A DNA stretch of 64,000 nucleotides from Nonomuraea wenchangensis (GCF_900111685.1 NZ_FOHX01000002.1:829431-893430), one strand, 5' to 3'; counted from the stretch's first letter, positions 19,040 through 28,320 are shown. Numbers and translations are program-made. Notes: generated from the letters alone by a model not told the origin.

Positions 19040-20545
19040 TTGAAGCGCATCCTCCTCCCCGCCGGTGGCGCCATCCTGGCCACCGGTCTGCTGGCTGCTG
19101 GTCTGGCCGGCACGGCTTCCGCCTCGGGTGTCGTCGACGACGCGCCGCTGACCCCGAACAACAAGGTCGCCGAGACCGTTGACTTCTGGTTCAAGGCGAA
19201 CGGCGCCGCCCTCCGGGCCGCGTCCGTGTACCGCTACGACTACAAGGAAGTCAACAAGCTCGTCCAGAAGGGCGGCTACACCCCGGACACCAAGCCGGGC
19301 TCCACCGCCCCGATTGGCGAGGAGAAGAAGGCCGCCGTCAAGGTCCAGAACGTGAACCTGCCGAAGACCATCGGCAAGGTGTTCTTCGAGGGCCGTGACG
19401 GCAAGCTGTACTGGTGCTCCGCCACCTCGATCCAGTCGACCTACCACAACCTGGTCGCCACCGCTGGTCACTGCGTGTACCAGACCGGTGCGAACGGGCA
19501 CGTCCTCGACAAGTGGGTCTTCGTCCCGGGTTACTACCAGGGCAAGGCTCCGTGGGGCATCTACGTGGGTAAGCAGGCCTTCACCCACTACGACTTCGCC
19601 ACGTACGAGGACTACGACAAGGACTACGCCTTCGTCACCGTCTACAACGGCATCACGCTGGGCGGCGGCGACGCGAAGAAGGTCACCAAGGCGGAGTACG
19701 ACGCCGCCGAGGGCCTCAAGGAGTACAAGGACGTCGAGATCTCCAAGGACGAGTTCCTGAAGGGGAAGCTCGACCCCACCTCGACTGACTCCTACTGGGT
19801 CGAGCGCGGCAAGCACGGCAAGAAGGTTGGCCCGGACTACCCCGGCGCCGTGGTCGAGAAGGTCGAGACCACCAAGGACAAGTGGATCCGCGGCGGCATC
19901 GGCAAGGGCGAGGGCTTCAAGTTCGGCGAGCCCGTCGTCGAGCAGGTGTCCGCGCACGAGTGGGCCCGCTACAAGGGCCCGGGTGAGAAGAGTGAGAAGG
20001 CCGACAGGTTCGGCAACTACACCATCACCCACTACTTCATCCAGTCCTGGAGCGTGCCCGGGACCGACACCAAGTTCTTCAAGACCGAGTTCTACCTGAT
20101 CCAGAACTTCGTCAAGGACGCGGGTCGTCTGGGCGACAACGTCGGTGGCCAGGGCTTCGCCTGGAACCAGCCGACCGGCAAGTACGTTCGTACCTTCGGG
20201 TACCCGGGTGGCGAGCACCCCGACGGCAACAAGCCCTACACGGGTGTCACGCCGAAGTGGTGCTACGGCAAGACCAGCACCAAGCGGACCGTGGTCGCGG
20301 CCATCAAGGCCGAGGAGCTCGTGTCCCTGAAGTGCGCCGTCACCCCCGGCTACAACGGCTCGCCGTGGCTGCTCAAGTACAGCAACGCCAAGCGTCTCGG
20401 CTACGTCAACGGTGTCACCACCGCGGTGTTCGGCGACGTGGACGGCAACAACCGTTACGACACGATCTTCTCGTCGTACTTCGACGGCGAGACCGCGTCG
20501 GTCTACAAGGCTGCTGCCGCTCTGTGGTCCGGCAAGATGTCCTAA
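19040..20545 (+). CDS. secreted S1-like paralog 4 with insert, catalytic Ser replaced by Asn
   Basis: 501 residues from TTG 19040 (AAGGAG five bases upstream). The signal peptide is nearly identical to that of paralog 3. Boxes: WCSATS, TAGHCVYQ (His144), DKDYAFV (Asp195), a ~135-residue insert (containing KFGEPVVEQV and YTITHYFIQSW), LGDNVGGQGFAWNQ, and a serine box degraded to GYNGSPW, with Asn439 in place of Ser and the second Gly changed to Ser. The oxyanion-hole glycine pattern is thus altered as well. Probably secreted and non-proteolytic. Own CRP-type site and terminator, so monocistronic. Confidence 0.9.
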   Translation: MKRILLPAGGAILATGLLAAGLAGTASASGVVDDAPLTPNNKVAETVDFWFKANGAALRAASVYRYDYKEVNKLVQKGGYTPDTKPGSTAPIGEEKKAAVKVQNVNLPKTIGKVFFEGRDGKLYWCSATSIQSTYHNLVATAGHCVYQTGANGHVLDKWVFVPGYYQGKAPWGIYVGKQAFTHYDFATYEDYDKDYAFVTVYNGITLGGGDAKKVTKAEYDAAEGLKEYKDVEISKDEFLKGKLDPTSTDSYWVERGKHGKKVGPDYPGAVVEKVETTKDKWIRGGIGKGEGFKFGEPVVEQVSAHEWARYKGPGEKSEKADRFGNYTITHYFIQSWSVPGTDTKFFKTEFYLIQNFVKDAGRLGDNVGGQGFAWNQPTGKYVRTFGYPGGEHPDGNKPYTGVTPKWCYGKTSTKRTVVAAIKAEELVSLKCAVTPGYNGSPWLLKYSNAKRLGYVNGVTTAVFGDVDGNNRYDTIFSSYFDGETASVYKAAAALWSGKMS

Positions 20546-20597
20546 TTCAGGACATCCTCTGGAGCTGGGGGTCCAAACCTCAGACCGCCTGTTTTAC

Positions 20598-20629
20598 CCG
20601 AAGGGCTCGGCTTTCGCCGGGCCCTTCGG
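20598..20629 (+). terminator. terminator after S1 paralog 4
   Basis: CCGAAGGGCTCGGC pairs with GCCGGGCCCTTCGG (one G-T pair) around a four-base TTTC loop, 52 bases past the stop codon. Confidence 0.8.
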
Positions 20630-20659
20630 CCTATCTGGAGACAAATCCGAGAAGGACCC

Positions 20660-20688
20660 TTACCAGACCGAACGATGATCGATAGGGT
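20660..20688 (+). promoter_or_regulatory. possible promoter of S1 paralog 5
   Basis: TTACCA and TAGGGT separated by 17 bases form a plausible vegetative promoter about 40 bases before the TTG start. No CRP-type site and no shared leader block are present here, unlike paralogs 3 and 4. Confidence 0.3.
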
Positions 20689-20727
20689 CTTTACGCTGTT
20701 TCTTGACAACCGCTGTGGAGCCTCCCG

Positions 20728-22221
20728 TTGAAGCGCCTGCTCATCCCCCTCGCCGCCGCCGGCCTGACCGCCGCCACCTTCGCCTTTCCCGCCAGTGCCG
20801 AGCCGCACTGGGCCACCGACCCGCTCGCGCCGAAGCCCGCTGACGCCTACAGCAGCGCGAACTTCTGGCTCGACGCCAACGGCGCCGCCCTGCGCAAGGC
20901 CACCCAGTACTACTGGGACTTCAAGAACGTGCCCAAGCTCGTGGGCGCGCAGAGCAAGACCCCTGACGACGGCAAGCCCGGCCTGACCGCCCCCACCGGC
21001 TCCGTCGCCACCGCCACCAAGGTGAAGAACGTCAACCTGCCGAAGACCATCGGCAAGGTCTTCTTCATCGACCGCTCCGGCAAGTACCGCTGGTGTTCGG
21101 CCACCTCCATCCAGTCGCGCCACCGCAACCTGGTCGTCACCGCCGGCCACTGCGTCTACGAGCGCGGCAAGGACGTCTTCCGCAAGTGGGTCTTCATCCC
21201 CGGCTACTACCAGGGCAAGGCCCCCTGGGGCATCTACGTCGGCGCCTACGCCTTCACCGCCTATGACCTCGACACCTACGACGACTACGACGGCGACTAC
21301 GCCTTCGTGGCCGTCCACAACGGCGTCGCGCTCGGCGCCGAGAAGGAGGTCCCGCTCAGCGAGTACAAGGCGTGGCTCGGCGACAAGTGGATCAAGCCGC
21401 GTGAGATCTCCAAGGAGGAGTTCCTCAAGTGCCAGCTCAACCTCGGCGAGTGCTGGTCCGAGGGTGAGGACAAGGACAGCGACCTGGTCGGCCCCGACCA
21501 TCCGGACGCGGTCCTGGAGAAGGTCGAGACCACCAAGGAGAAGTACGTCGCCGCCAAGGTCGGCAAGGGCCAAGGCTTCAAGTTCGGCGAGCCGGTCGTC
21601 GAGCAGGTGACGAAGAAGCAGTGGGACGACTACAAGGGCCTCGGCGAGAAGGGCACCGGCGCCGACAAGGCCGGCAACTACGCCATCACCCACTACTACA
21701 CGCAGAAGTGGGTCAAGCCCGGCACGTCCCGCAAGTACTTCGAGGGCCACTACTTCATCGGCGTGGCCAAGGACCTCGGCCGGCTCGGTGACGTCGTCGG
21801 CGGCCAGGGCTTCGCCTGGAACCAGCCCATGAACCAGAGCGTCATCGCCTTCGGCTACCCGAGCGCCCCGCACCCCGACGGCGACAAGCCCTACACCGGC
21901 CTGACGCCGAAGTACTGCATGGGCAAGACCGCCACGAAGATGTACCAGATCAACACCTTCAAGGTGGAGACGCACCAGGCGCTCAAGTGCTCGATGACGC
22001 CGGGCGCCGACGGCGGCCCCTGGCTGATCAAGTACAACAACAACAAGCGCACCGGTTACGTCAACGGCGTGACGAGCACGTTCGCCGACCAGGACGGCAA
22101 CAACCGGATCGACTTCATCAGCTCTCCGTACTTCGACGGCGAGGTCGCCGACGTCTACAACCAGGCGAGCCTGGCCGAGACGAAGGCCATCGTGAGCCCG
22201 AAGGGCGAGCTGTTGCAGTAA
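20728..22221 (+). CDS. secreted S1-like paralog 5 with insert, catalytic Ser replaced by Asp
   Basis: 497 residues from TTG 20728 (GGAG eight bases upstream). Signal peptide MKRLLIPLAAAGLTAATFAF ends near PASA. Boxes: WCSATS, TAGHCVYE (His141), DGDYAFV (Asp190), the ~135-residue insert with two extra cysteines (LKCQLNLGECW), LGDVVGGQGFAWNQ and a serine box GADGGPW with Asp428 at the nucleophile position. A ~20-residue C-terminal tail (ending KGELLQ) is unique to this copy. Predicted exported pseudoprotease. A perfect 15-bp hairpin follows at 22233. Confidence 0.9.
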   Translation: MKRLLIPLAAAGLTAATFAFPASAEPHWATDPLAPKPADAYSSANFWLDANGAALRKATQYYWDFKNVPKLVGAQSKTPDDGKPGLTAPTGSVATATKVKNVNLPKTIGKVFFIDRSGKYRWCSATSIQSRHRNLVVTAGHCVYERGKDVFRKWVFIPGYYQGKAPWGIYVGAYAFTAYDLDTYDDYDGDYAFVAVHNGVALGAEKEVPLSEYKAWLGDKWIKPREISKEEFLKCQLNLGECWSEGEDKDSDLVGPDHPDAVLEKVETTKEKYVAAKVGKGQGFKFGEPVVEQVTKKQWDDYKGLGEKGTGADKAGNYAITHYYTQKWVKPGTSRKYFEGHYFIGVAKDLGRLGDVVGGQGFAWNQPMNQSVIAFGYPSAPHPDGDKPYTGLTPKYCMGKTATKMYQINTFKVETHQALKCSMTPGADGGPWLIKYNNNKRTGYVNGVTSTFADQDGNNRIDFISSPYFDGEVADVYNQASLAETKAIVSPKGELLQ

Positions 22222-22232
22222 CCCGGCAAGCG

Positions 22233-22267
22233 CGGCCCGGAGCGTCCTGCGTGGACGCTCCGGGCCG
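22233..22267 (+). terminator. terminator after S1 paralog 5
   Basis: CGGCCCGGAGCGTCC pairs perfectly with GGACGCTCCGGGCCG around a five-base loop, 11 bases after the stop codon and directly before the convergent XRE gene end; it may serve both. Confidence 0.85.
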
Positions 22268-22275
22268 TCTGCATG

Positions 22276-23637
22276 TCAGACCACCGCGGCGAGCTGCCGG
22301 GTGGCCTCGTGCAGCTCCGCCACAGCCCCCTCATGCTTGTAAGGCTCCAGCCGCCGCCGCAGATCCGCGGCGTAGGACCGGGACCGGGCGGACTGGAGCT
22401 CGCCCGCCAGCGACAGGGCCCTGGAGGCGACCACGCAGGACTGCTCCAGCTCCCCGCACTGCAGCAGCCCCGCCGACAGCAGGGAGAGGTTGAACATGCG
22501 CCCCCGTACGAAGCGGGAGTCCATGTCGAGCGAGCGCCGCGCGTGCTGCACGGTCCGGTAGCCGTCGCCGAGGTCGCGGAAGCAGTGGGCGAACTTGGCG
22601 GACAGATAAGCCTCGTCGAAGTAGCCGAGCCACGAGGGCTCGTCGGCGGGCTTGCGGACCTCGAAGGAGTGCTCGGCCTGGTTGAGCGAGGCGCCGCAGG
22701 AGCGGGAGTCGCCCCGCACCGCGTGCGCGTGCGCCTCCAGGACGTGCGCGGAGGCCAGCAGGGTGCCGACGCCCGCGCCGCGGGCCGCGAGCTGGGCCGC
22801 CCGCGCGAGATCGAGCGCGTGGTCCGGCTGGCCCATGTAGATGGCCTGGTGGGCCATGCCGGCCAGGATCTCGCCGCCGAGCGTCTGGTCGCCGGCGCCC
22901 CTGGCCAGGCGGAGCGCCTGGATGAGGTAGCGCTGCGCGAGACCGTGCTGCTCCATGTCGTAGGCCATCCAGCCGGCCAGCCGGGTCAGCTCGGCGGCGG
23001 CCGCCGCGAGTTGCCGGCCGGTGGCGTCGCCGTAGGAGCCGTCCTTGAGCAGCGGCGAGACGGCCGTGTCGAGATATTTGATGACGGACGAGCGGACCCT
23101 GCCGCTGCCGAAACGGTTGTCGAGCTCCCCGAAGGACCGGGTCACCTCGTGGATGGCGGCGATGTCGGCGCGGCCCACGCGCCGCGCCCCGCCGCTGCTC
23201 GGGCGTCCCTCGGGTGGGGACGTCAGCCAGCGGACGGCTCCGACGGAGCCTGCTCCGATGGCGAAGGTCGAGTCGATCAGGAACCGCCGTCTCTCCACGT
23301 CGGCCCGCCACAGCGCGGTCACAGTCGCGACCCCCTCCTGCCAGGTGTGCGTGAACTCCTGTCCGAGATCGAGGGGCGTGATGACGGCGGGCATGCCCAG
23401 GTCTTCCGTGGTGACCGGCCTGCCCAGGCGCATCGCGAAGATCTCCGTGAGCAGTCCGGGGACCGGGTCCCTCGGTCGCTGGCCACCGATCCAGCGCAGC
23501 ACCGAACTATGGTCGTACTTCAGGCCCGGAGTGCCGCGGGCGGCACCCAGGTCGTTGAGACGCCTGGCGAGTCCCTTGTGGGAGAAACCCGCCTCTGCGA
23601 TGAGCTGCTGCAGCAGTCGGTTCGGCTCGCGTTCCAT
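22276..23637 (-). CDS. XRE-type regulator with TPR-like C-terminal domain
   Basis: 453-residue cytoplasmic protein of the large actinobacterial helix-turn-helix/TPR group. The N-terminus (MEREPNRLLQQLIAEAGFSH, then KGLARRLNDLG and YDHSSVLRWIGGQRPRDPVP) is an HTH domain like that of streptomycete Bld-type regulators. A ~300-residue helical repeat region follows, with TPR-like units such as AQRYLIQALRLARGAGD and DHALDLARAAQL. ATG 23637 has AGGAGA just upstream. No DUF397 partner is adjacent. It ends convergently 55 bases from protease paralog 5; a regulatory link is unproven. Confidence 0.83.
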   Translation of the reverse strand: MEREPNRLLQQLIAEAGFSHKGLARRLNDLGAARGTPGLKYDHSSVLRWIGGQRPRDPVPGLLTEIFAMRLGRPVTTEDLGMPAVITPLDLGQEFTHTWQEGVATVTALWRADVERRRFLIDSTFAIGAGSVGAVRWLTSPPEGRPSSGGARRVGRADIAAIHEVTRSFGELDNRFGSGRVRSSVIKYLDTAVSPLLKDGSYGDATGRQLAAAAAELTRLAGWMAYDMEQHGLAQRYLIQALRLARGAGDQTLGGEILAGMAHQAIYMGQPDHALDLARAAQLAARGAGVGTLLASAHVLEAHAHAVRGDSRSCGASLNQAEHSFEVRKPADEPSWLGYFDEAYLSAKFAHCFRDLGDGYRTVQHARRSLDMDSRFVRGRMFNLSLLSAGLLQCGELEQSCVVASRALSLAGELQSARSRSYAADLRRRLEPYKHEGAVAELHEATRQLAAVV

Positions 23638-23882
23638 CGCTCTCCTCTGCACAGGAGTCGGCGCTCACGGTCATTACAGAGAGCTACAGTTATAGCACCT
23701 TGGGTAAAGGATGAGGGCCGTTCTCAAAGGTTGGCCCAATTCTCTGCAACAACTTCCCGCAGCAGCTTCCTGCAGCCCGCCCGCCACCGGCAGCACGCGG
23801 CGGCGGGCGGGGCCCGCAAGAGCCCCGCCCGCCGGAAGTCCGCCGAAAGCTCGCCGGAACGAGCCGATCAGAGACGAGCCGA

Positions 23883-25103
23883 TCAGAGACGGGCGACCCC
23901 GTCGGCGCGGGCCTGGGCGGCCACCGCGGCGGTGACGGCGGGCGCGACACGCTCGTCGAAGGGGCTCGGGATGACGTACGTCGCGGAGAGGTCGTCGCCC
24001 ACGACGGCGGCGAGCGCGTCGGCCGCGGCCACCTTCATGTTCTCGGTGATCGTGGAGGCCCGCACGTCGAGCGCGCCACGGAACACGCCGGGGAAGGCCA
24101 GCACGTTGTTGATCTGGTTGGGGAAGTCCGAGCGGCCGGTGGCGACGACCGCGGCGTGCCGGGCGGCGACCTCGGGGTGGACCTCGGGGGTGGGGTTGGA
24201 CAGGGCGAAGACGATCGAGCCGTCCGCCATGGAGGCGACGGCCTGCTCGCTCACCGTCGAGCCGGACAGTCCGACGAACACGTCGGCGCCGGCCAGGGCC
24301 TCCTCCGTGGAGCCGGTGAGCCCGGACCTGTTGGTGTCGCGGGCGAGCGCCTCCTTGACCGGGTTGAGCCCCTCCCTGCCCTGGTAGATCAGGCCCTTGG
24401 AGTCGGAGACCGCGATGTCGCCGATGCCGGCCTCCAGCAGGATGCGGGTCACCGCGACGCCGGAGGCGCCCGCGCCCGCGACGACGGCCCGCAGGTCGCC
24501 GAGCGTCCGGCCGGTCAGTCTGGCGGCGTTCTGGAGCGCGGCGAGCACCACGATGGCGGTGCCGTGCTGGTCGTCGTGGAAGACGGGGATGTCGAGCAGG
24601 TCGCGCAGGCGGGCCTCGACCTCGAAGCAGCGCGGCGCGCTGATGTCCTCGAGGTTGATGCCGCCGAACGACGGCGCGAGCCGCGCCACGGTCTCGACGA
24701 GCGCGTCGACTTCGGTGCAGTCGAGGCAGATGGGCACGGCGTCGACGCCGCCGAACTCCTTGAACAGCAGCGCCTTGCCCTCCATGACGGGCATGGCGGC
24801 GGCCGGGCCGATGTCCCCGAGTCCGAGCACGGCGGTGCCGTCGGAGACCACGGCGACGACCCTGGAGGCCCAGGTGTAGTCGTGGACGAGCGCGGGCGTC
24901 TCGGCGATGGCGGTGCAGACCCGGGCGACGCCGGGCGTGTAGGCGAGCGACAGGTCGTCGGCGTCGCGGACGGGAATGGTGGAGCGGATCTCGATCTTGC
25001 CCCCGCGGTGCAGCGCGAAGGCGGGATCGAGATCGAGATTCTCGACGGACGAGGAACCTGGCGCAGAAGCGGGCGTGACAGCCACAGCGACCCCTGGAGT
25101 CAT
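23883..25103 (-). CDS. NAD(P)-dependent malic enzyme
   Basis: 406-residue malic enzyme of the short bacterial type, converting malate to pyruvate and CO2. The N-terminal malic domain has TPGVARVC, VSDGTAVLGLGDIGP, MEGKALLFKEFGG and PSFGGINLEDISAPRCFE (metal and substrate residues); FHDDQHGTA is also family-specific. The Rossmann domain shows VAGAGASGVA, with later FALSNPTPEVHPE and INNVLAFPG. The C-terminal phosphotransacetylase domain of long MaeB proteins is absent. Cofactor preference cannot be read reliably. Monocistronic, 240 bases from the XRE gene. Confidence 0.93.
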   Translation of the reverse strand: MTPGVAVAVTPASAPGSSSVENLDLDPAFALHRGGKIEIRSTIPVRDADDLSLAYTPGVARVCTAIAETPALVHDYTWASRVVAVVSDGTAVLGLGDIGPAAAMPVMEGKALLFKEFGGVDAVPICLDCTEVDALVETVARLAPSFGGINLEDISAPRCFEVEARLRDLLDIPVFHDDQHGTAIVVLAALQNAARLTGRTLGDLRAVVAGAGASGVAVTRILLEAGIGDIAVSDSKGLIYQGREGLNPVKEALARDTNRSGLTGSTEEALAGADVFVGLSGSTVSEQAVASMADGSIVFALSNPTPEVHPEVAARHAAVVATGRSDFPNQINNVLAFPGVFRGALDVRASTITENMKVAAADALAAVVGDDLSATYVIPSPFDERVAPAVTAAVAAQARADGVARL

Positions 25104-25404
25104 CGGAAGCGGAACGAACTTCGGAGGATGATCGCGAGCGGGTTGGCTTCTTGTAGCTGCCAGGGCCCCTCGGCGTCATCTCGTGATGGGGGTTCGGGGG
25201 TCACCCGTCGTCCCATAGTGCCACATCGTGAGACGGTGTTCCGAGTCAGCGTCCCCGGTGGGGCACAGTAGGGCGACCGGATGGACGGTTCGAGGCCGTT
25301 CTGTTGACGCATCGTTAAACCGCCGATGACGGAACGGCACAAAATCGCATCTAAACTGCACAAAACGCAAGTTCTGTGGCTTTTCACTTCCTAGGAGGCC
25401 GTAC
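25104..25404. other. divergent intergenic region
   Basis: About 300 bases between malic enzyme and the amino-acid binding protein. No gene, palindrome or convincing promoter pair was recognised. The purine-rich CTAGGAGG at 25392-25399 is the ribosome-binding site of the downstream lipoprotein. Confidence 0.5.
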
Positions 25405-26262
25405 ATGGCCCTCAGCCCCAAGGGCCGCCGTGGCTACGCCGCCGGCGCGCTCGCCGTGACCGCCGCTCTCGCCCTGTCCGCCTGCGGCAGCGACTCCGGT
25501 TCGGGCGGCGCCGACACCAGCGCCAGCGCCGGCTCGGGCGCCGCCGCTGTGAAGCTGGTGCAGCCCGGCAAGCTCACGGTCTGCACCAACGTCCCCTACG
25601 AGCCGTTCCAGTTCAAGGACGGGAGCGGCAACGTCGTCGGCTTCGACGTCGACATCGTGGACCTCGCCGCCAAGAAGCTCGGCGTCACCCAGAACATCGT
25701 GGACATCGACTTCGCGGTGATCAAGAGTGGCGCCGCCATGGCCGCCGGCAAGTGCGACGTCGCCGCCGCGGGCATGACCATCACCCCCGAGCGGGCCCAG
25801 AACATCACCTTCTCCGACCCGTACTTCGACGCCACGCAGGCCCTGCTGGCCAAGAAGGGCACGGGCGCGAAGTCCCTGGAGGACGTCAAGGCGAAGGGAC
25901 TCAAGCTCGGCGCCCAGGCCAGCACCACCGGCCTCGACTACGCCAAGAAGCAGGGCTTCAACCCCACCGAGTACGCCGACTCGCCCAAGGAACTGCTGGC
26001 GCTCCAGGCCGGCCAGGCCGACGTCATCATCCAGGACCTGCCGGTCGTGCTCACCTGGCTGAAGAAGCCGGAGGTCGCCGAGAAGTTCGAGCTGATCGCC
26101 AGCCTCGACACCGGCGAGCAGTACGGCATCGGCATGAAGAAGGACGCCGACCCGACCCTCGTCAAGACCATCAACGAGGAGCTGGCCAAGGCCAAGCAGG
26201 ACGGCACCTACGAGAAGATCTACATGAAGTGGTTCGGCAAGAAGCCCGGCGAGCTGGGCTGA
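25405..26262 (+). CDS. polar amino-acid ABC transporter substrate-binding lipoprotein
   Basis: 285-residue solute-binding protein of family 3. A lipoprotein signal ends ALSACGSD (lipobox Cys), followed by a Gly/Ser linker. The mature part has GKLTVCTNVPYEPFQFKDG, VGFDVDIVDLAAKKLG, the binding-site Arg in ITPERAQNITFSDPYF, and YGIGMKKDAD, as in glutamate, glutamine or arginine-binding proteins. It captures the substrate outside the membrane for the permease and ATPase encoded immediately downstream (3-base gap and an ATGA overlap). The exact amino acid is uncertain. Confidence 0.92.
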   Translation: MALSPKGRRGYAAGALAVTAALALSACGSDSGSGGADTSASAGSGAAAVKLVQPGKLTVCTNVPYEPFQFKDGSGNVVGFDVDIVDLAAKKLGVTQNIVDIDFAVIKSGAAMAAGKCDVAAAGMTITPERAQNITFSDPYFDATQALLAKKGTGAKSLEDVKAKGLKLGAQASTTGLDYAKKQGFNPTEYADSPKELLALQAGQADVIIQDLPVVLTWLKKPEVAEKFELIASLDTGEQYGIGMKKDADPTLVKTINEELAKAKQDGTYEKIYMKWFGKKPGELG

Positions 26263-26265
26263 TCC

Positions 26266-27093
26266 ATGACCGACCTGCCCAAGACGGCTGAGCCTGCCCG
26301 CGCCAGGCTCAGCCCGCGGAAGAAGCAGCAGATCAGCCGCGCCGTCCAGTACGCCCTGCTGGTCGTCGCGCTGGTCGCCATCGTCCTGTACGCCGACTGG
26401 GGCAGCCTGGCACAGAACTTCGCCAAGGTCGACGTGGCCGAGCACGCGCTGCCCGAGCTGTTCACGATCGCGTTGCGGAACACGATCATCTACGCGGTCG
26501 GCGGGTTCGTCTTCGCGTTCGTGCTCGGGCTGCTGCTGGCACTCATGCGGCTGTCGCAGGTGCGGCCGTACCGATGGATCGCGGTCGTCTACATCGAGAT
26601 CTTCCGCGGCCTGCCCGCGCTGCTGATCTTCCTGATGATCACCTTCCTGCCGCTGGCGCTGCCGGGCTTCCAGGTGCCCTTCGGCACGTACGGGCAGGGC
26701 ATCCTGGGCCTCGGCCTGGTGGGCGCCGCCTACCAGGCCGAGGTCTTCCGCGCGGGCCTGCAGGCCGTGCCCAAGGGGCAGACGGAGGCGGCCAGGTCGC
26801 TCGGCATGTCCGCCACCCGCGCCCAGGTCACGGTGATCATCCCGCAGGCCATCAGGATGGTCATCCCGCCCACCACCAACCAGTTCGTGGCGCTGCTCAA
26901 GGACTCCTCCCTGGTGCTGTTCCTGGGCGTGTCCGGCGAGTACGTCGAGCTGGCCAAGTTCGGCAACGACCTGGCCTCCCAGTACGCCAACGCCACCCCG
27001 ATCATGGTGGCGGGCGTGACGTACCTGATCGTCACCATCCCGCTGGGATACCTCGCCTCCCGGCTGGAGGGGCGCAAGGGGAGGAAGCCATGA
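26266..27093 (+). CDS. polar amino-acid ABC transporter permease
   Basis: 275-residue integral membrane permease of the His/Glu/Gln/Arg/opine family, with a hydrophilic N-terminus (about residues 1-25), then five or so membrane spans. The coupling loop contains [28 protein letters not shown], the conserved EAA motif, given here in two parts: [16 protein letters not shown] and [12 protein letters not shown]. Starts three bases after the binding-protein stop; overlaps the ATPase by ATGA. Only one permease gene is present, so it presumably works as a homodimer. Confidence 0.92.
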   Translation: MTDLPKTAEPARARLSPRKKQQISRAVQYALLVVALVAIVLYADWGSLAQNFAKVDVAEHALPELFTIALRNTIIYAVGGFVFAFVLGLLLALMRLSQVRPYRWIAVVYIEIFRGLPALLIFLMITFLPLALPGFQVPFGTYGQGILGLGLVGAAYQAEVFRAGLQAVPKGQTEAARSLGMSATRAQVTVIIPQAIRMVIPPTTNQFVALLKDSSLVLFLGVSGEYVELAKFGNDLASQYANATPIMVAGVTYLIVTIPLGYLASRLEGRKGRKP

Positions 27094-27833
27094 CGCACGC
27101 CATCGAGATCGCGGACCTCCACAAGTCCTTCGGCGACAACCAGGTGCTCCAGGGCATCGACCTGACCGTCGAGCCCGGCCAGGTGGTGTGCGTCATCGGC
27201 CCGTCGGGGTCGGGCAAGTCCACGCTGCTGCGCTGCGTGAACCTGCTGGAGACGCCCACCAAGGGCAAGGTCTTCGTGGAGGGCGTCGAGGTCACCGACC
27301 CCGACGTGGACCTCGACGCGGTACGCCGCCGCATCGGCATGGTCTTCCAGCAGTTCAACCTGTTCCCGCACATGACCGCGCTGCAGAACGTCATGATCGC
27401 CCAGCGGCGGGTGCTGAAGCGGGGCAGGAGCGAGGCCGAGGCCATCGCCAGGGAGAACCTGGAGAAGGTGGGCGTCGGCGACAAGTGCGACACCCTTCCC
27501 GGGCAGTTGTCGGGCGGGCAGCAGCAGCGCGTCGCGATCGCCCGCGCCCTCGCCATGAACCCCGACCTCATGCTCTTCGACGAGCCCACCTCGGCGCTCG
27601 ACCCCGAGCTGGTCGGCGACGTGCTCGCCGTCATGCGCAAGCTGGCGGAGGAGGGCATGACCATGCTCGTGGTCACCCACGAGATGGGCTTCGCCCGCGA
27701 GGTGGCCGACCGGGTGGTGTTCATGGACGGCGGCGTGGTCGTCGAGGACGGCCCGGCGTCCCAGGTGATCGGCGATCCATCCCAGGAGCGGACGAAGGCG
27801 TTCCTGCGGCGCGTGCTGCACCCCGAGGGCTGA
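27090..27833 (+). CDS. polar amino-acid ABC transporter ATP-binding protein
   Basis: 247-residue ABC ATPase of the GlnQ/HisP type. Walker [11 protein letters not shown]-loop [17 protein letters not shown], signature [15 protein letters not shown], Walker [14 protein letters not shown] and H-loop VVTHEMGFA are intact. It energises the permease made by the preceding gene, to which it is coupled by an ATGA overlap. Last gene of the operon: a perfect 38-base palindromic terminator follows three bases after the stop. Confidence 0.94.
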   Translation: MTHAIEIADLHKSFGDNQVLQGIDLTVEPGQVVCVIGPSGSGKSTLLRCVNLLETPTKGKVFVEGVEVTDPDVDLDAVRRRIGMVFQQFNLFPHMTALQNVMIAQRRVLKRGRSEAEAIARENLEKVGVGDKCDTLPGQLSGGQQQRVAIARALAMNPDLMLFDEPTSALDPELVGDVLAVMRKLAEEGMTMLVVTHEMGFAREVADRVVFMDGGVVVEDGPASQVIGDPSQERTKAFLRRVLHPEG

Positions 27834-27835
27834 TC

Positions 27836-27873
27836 CCGGTGGGGGCTCCGGCGCGCGCCGGAGCCCCCACCGG
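27836..27873 (+). terminator. terminator after amino-acid ABC operon
   Basis: A perfect 38-base palindrome with 19-base arms beginning CCGGTGGGGGCTCC. No clear T-tract follows. Because it lies 18 bases before the next start, it could also influence expression of the CGNR gene. Confidence 0.75.
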
Positions 27874-27891
27874 GGTGTGTAATACTCCGGC

Positions 27892-28320
27892 ATGGACCTG
27901 ACCTCTTACGCCTCGTGGGCGGTCCGGCTCGTCAACGATCTCGTGCCGCCGCCCGAGCTGATCCGGCTGCGCCAGGAGCTGGCCGAGGTCTTCGACGTGG
28001 CCGGCGACGAGCGGGCCGTGGCCGAACGGCTCAACGCCCTGCTCGTGCGCTATCCCGTACGACCCCAGCTCTCGGCCCACGACGGCGGGCCCTGGCACCT
28101 GCACCTGGCCGAGGACCCGGCGGCCACCGCGGTGATGGGCCTCGCCGCGGTCGTCGCGGAGCTGGGCGCGGACCGGCTGGGCCGCTGCCGTGAGCCGCGC
28201 TGCGGCCGGGCCTTCCTCGACACCTCGTCCAACCGCTCCCGCCGCTACTGCTCGGCCCGCTGCGCCAGCCGCGCCAACGTGGCCGCCTACCGCGCCCGCC
28301 GCCGCCAGGAGACGCCCTGA
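27892..28320 (+). CDS. CGNR zinc-finger domain protein
   Basis: 142 residues. The N-terminal ~100 residues form the helical ABATE-like domain (SWAVRLVNDLVPPPELIRLRQELAEVF) and the C-terminus is a CGNR-type zinc finger: RCREPRCGRAF, then SRRYCSARCASRANVAAYR. This family is thought to be regulatory, possibly DNA- or RNA-binding, but targets are unknown. Starts 18 bases after the ABC-operon terminator and so is probably an independent transcript. Confidence 0.82.
   Translation: MDLTSYASWAVRLVNDLVPPPELIRLRQELAEVFDVAGDERAVAERLNALLVRYPVRPQLSAHDGGPWHLHLAEDPAATAVMGLAAVVAELGADRLGRCREPRCGRAFLDTSSNRSRRYCSARCASRANVAAYRARRRQETP

Noticed and set aside
14299..22221. Treating copies 1, 3, 4 and 5 as decaying pseudogenes
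   Set aside because: Their frames, signal peptides, ribosome-binding sites and terminators are intact, and His and Asp residues are retained.
27836..27873. 38-base perfect palindrome considered as a mobile-element end or attachment site
   Set aside because: It sits three bases after the ABC-operon stop and fits a terminator; no transposase or direct repeats adjoin.
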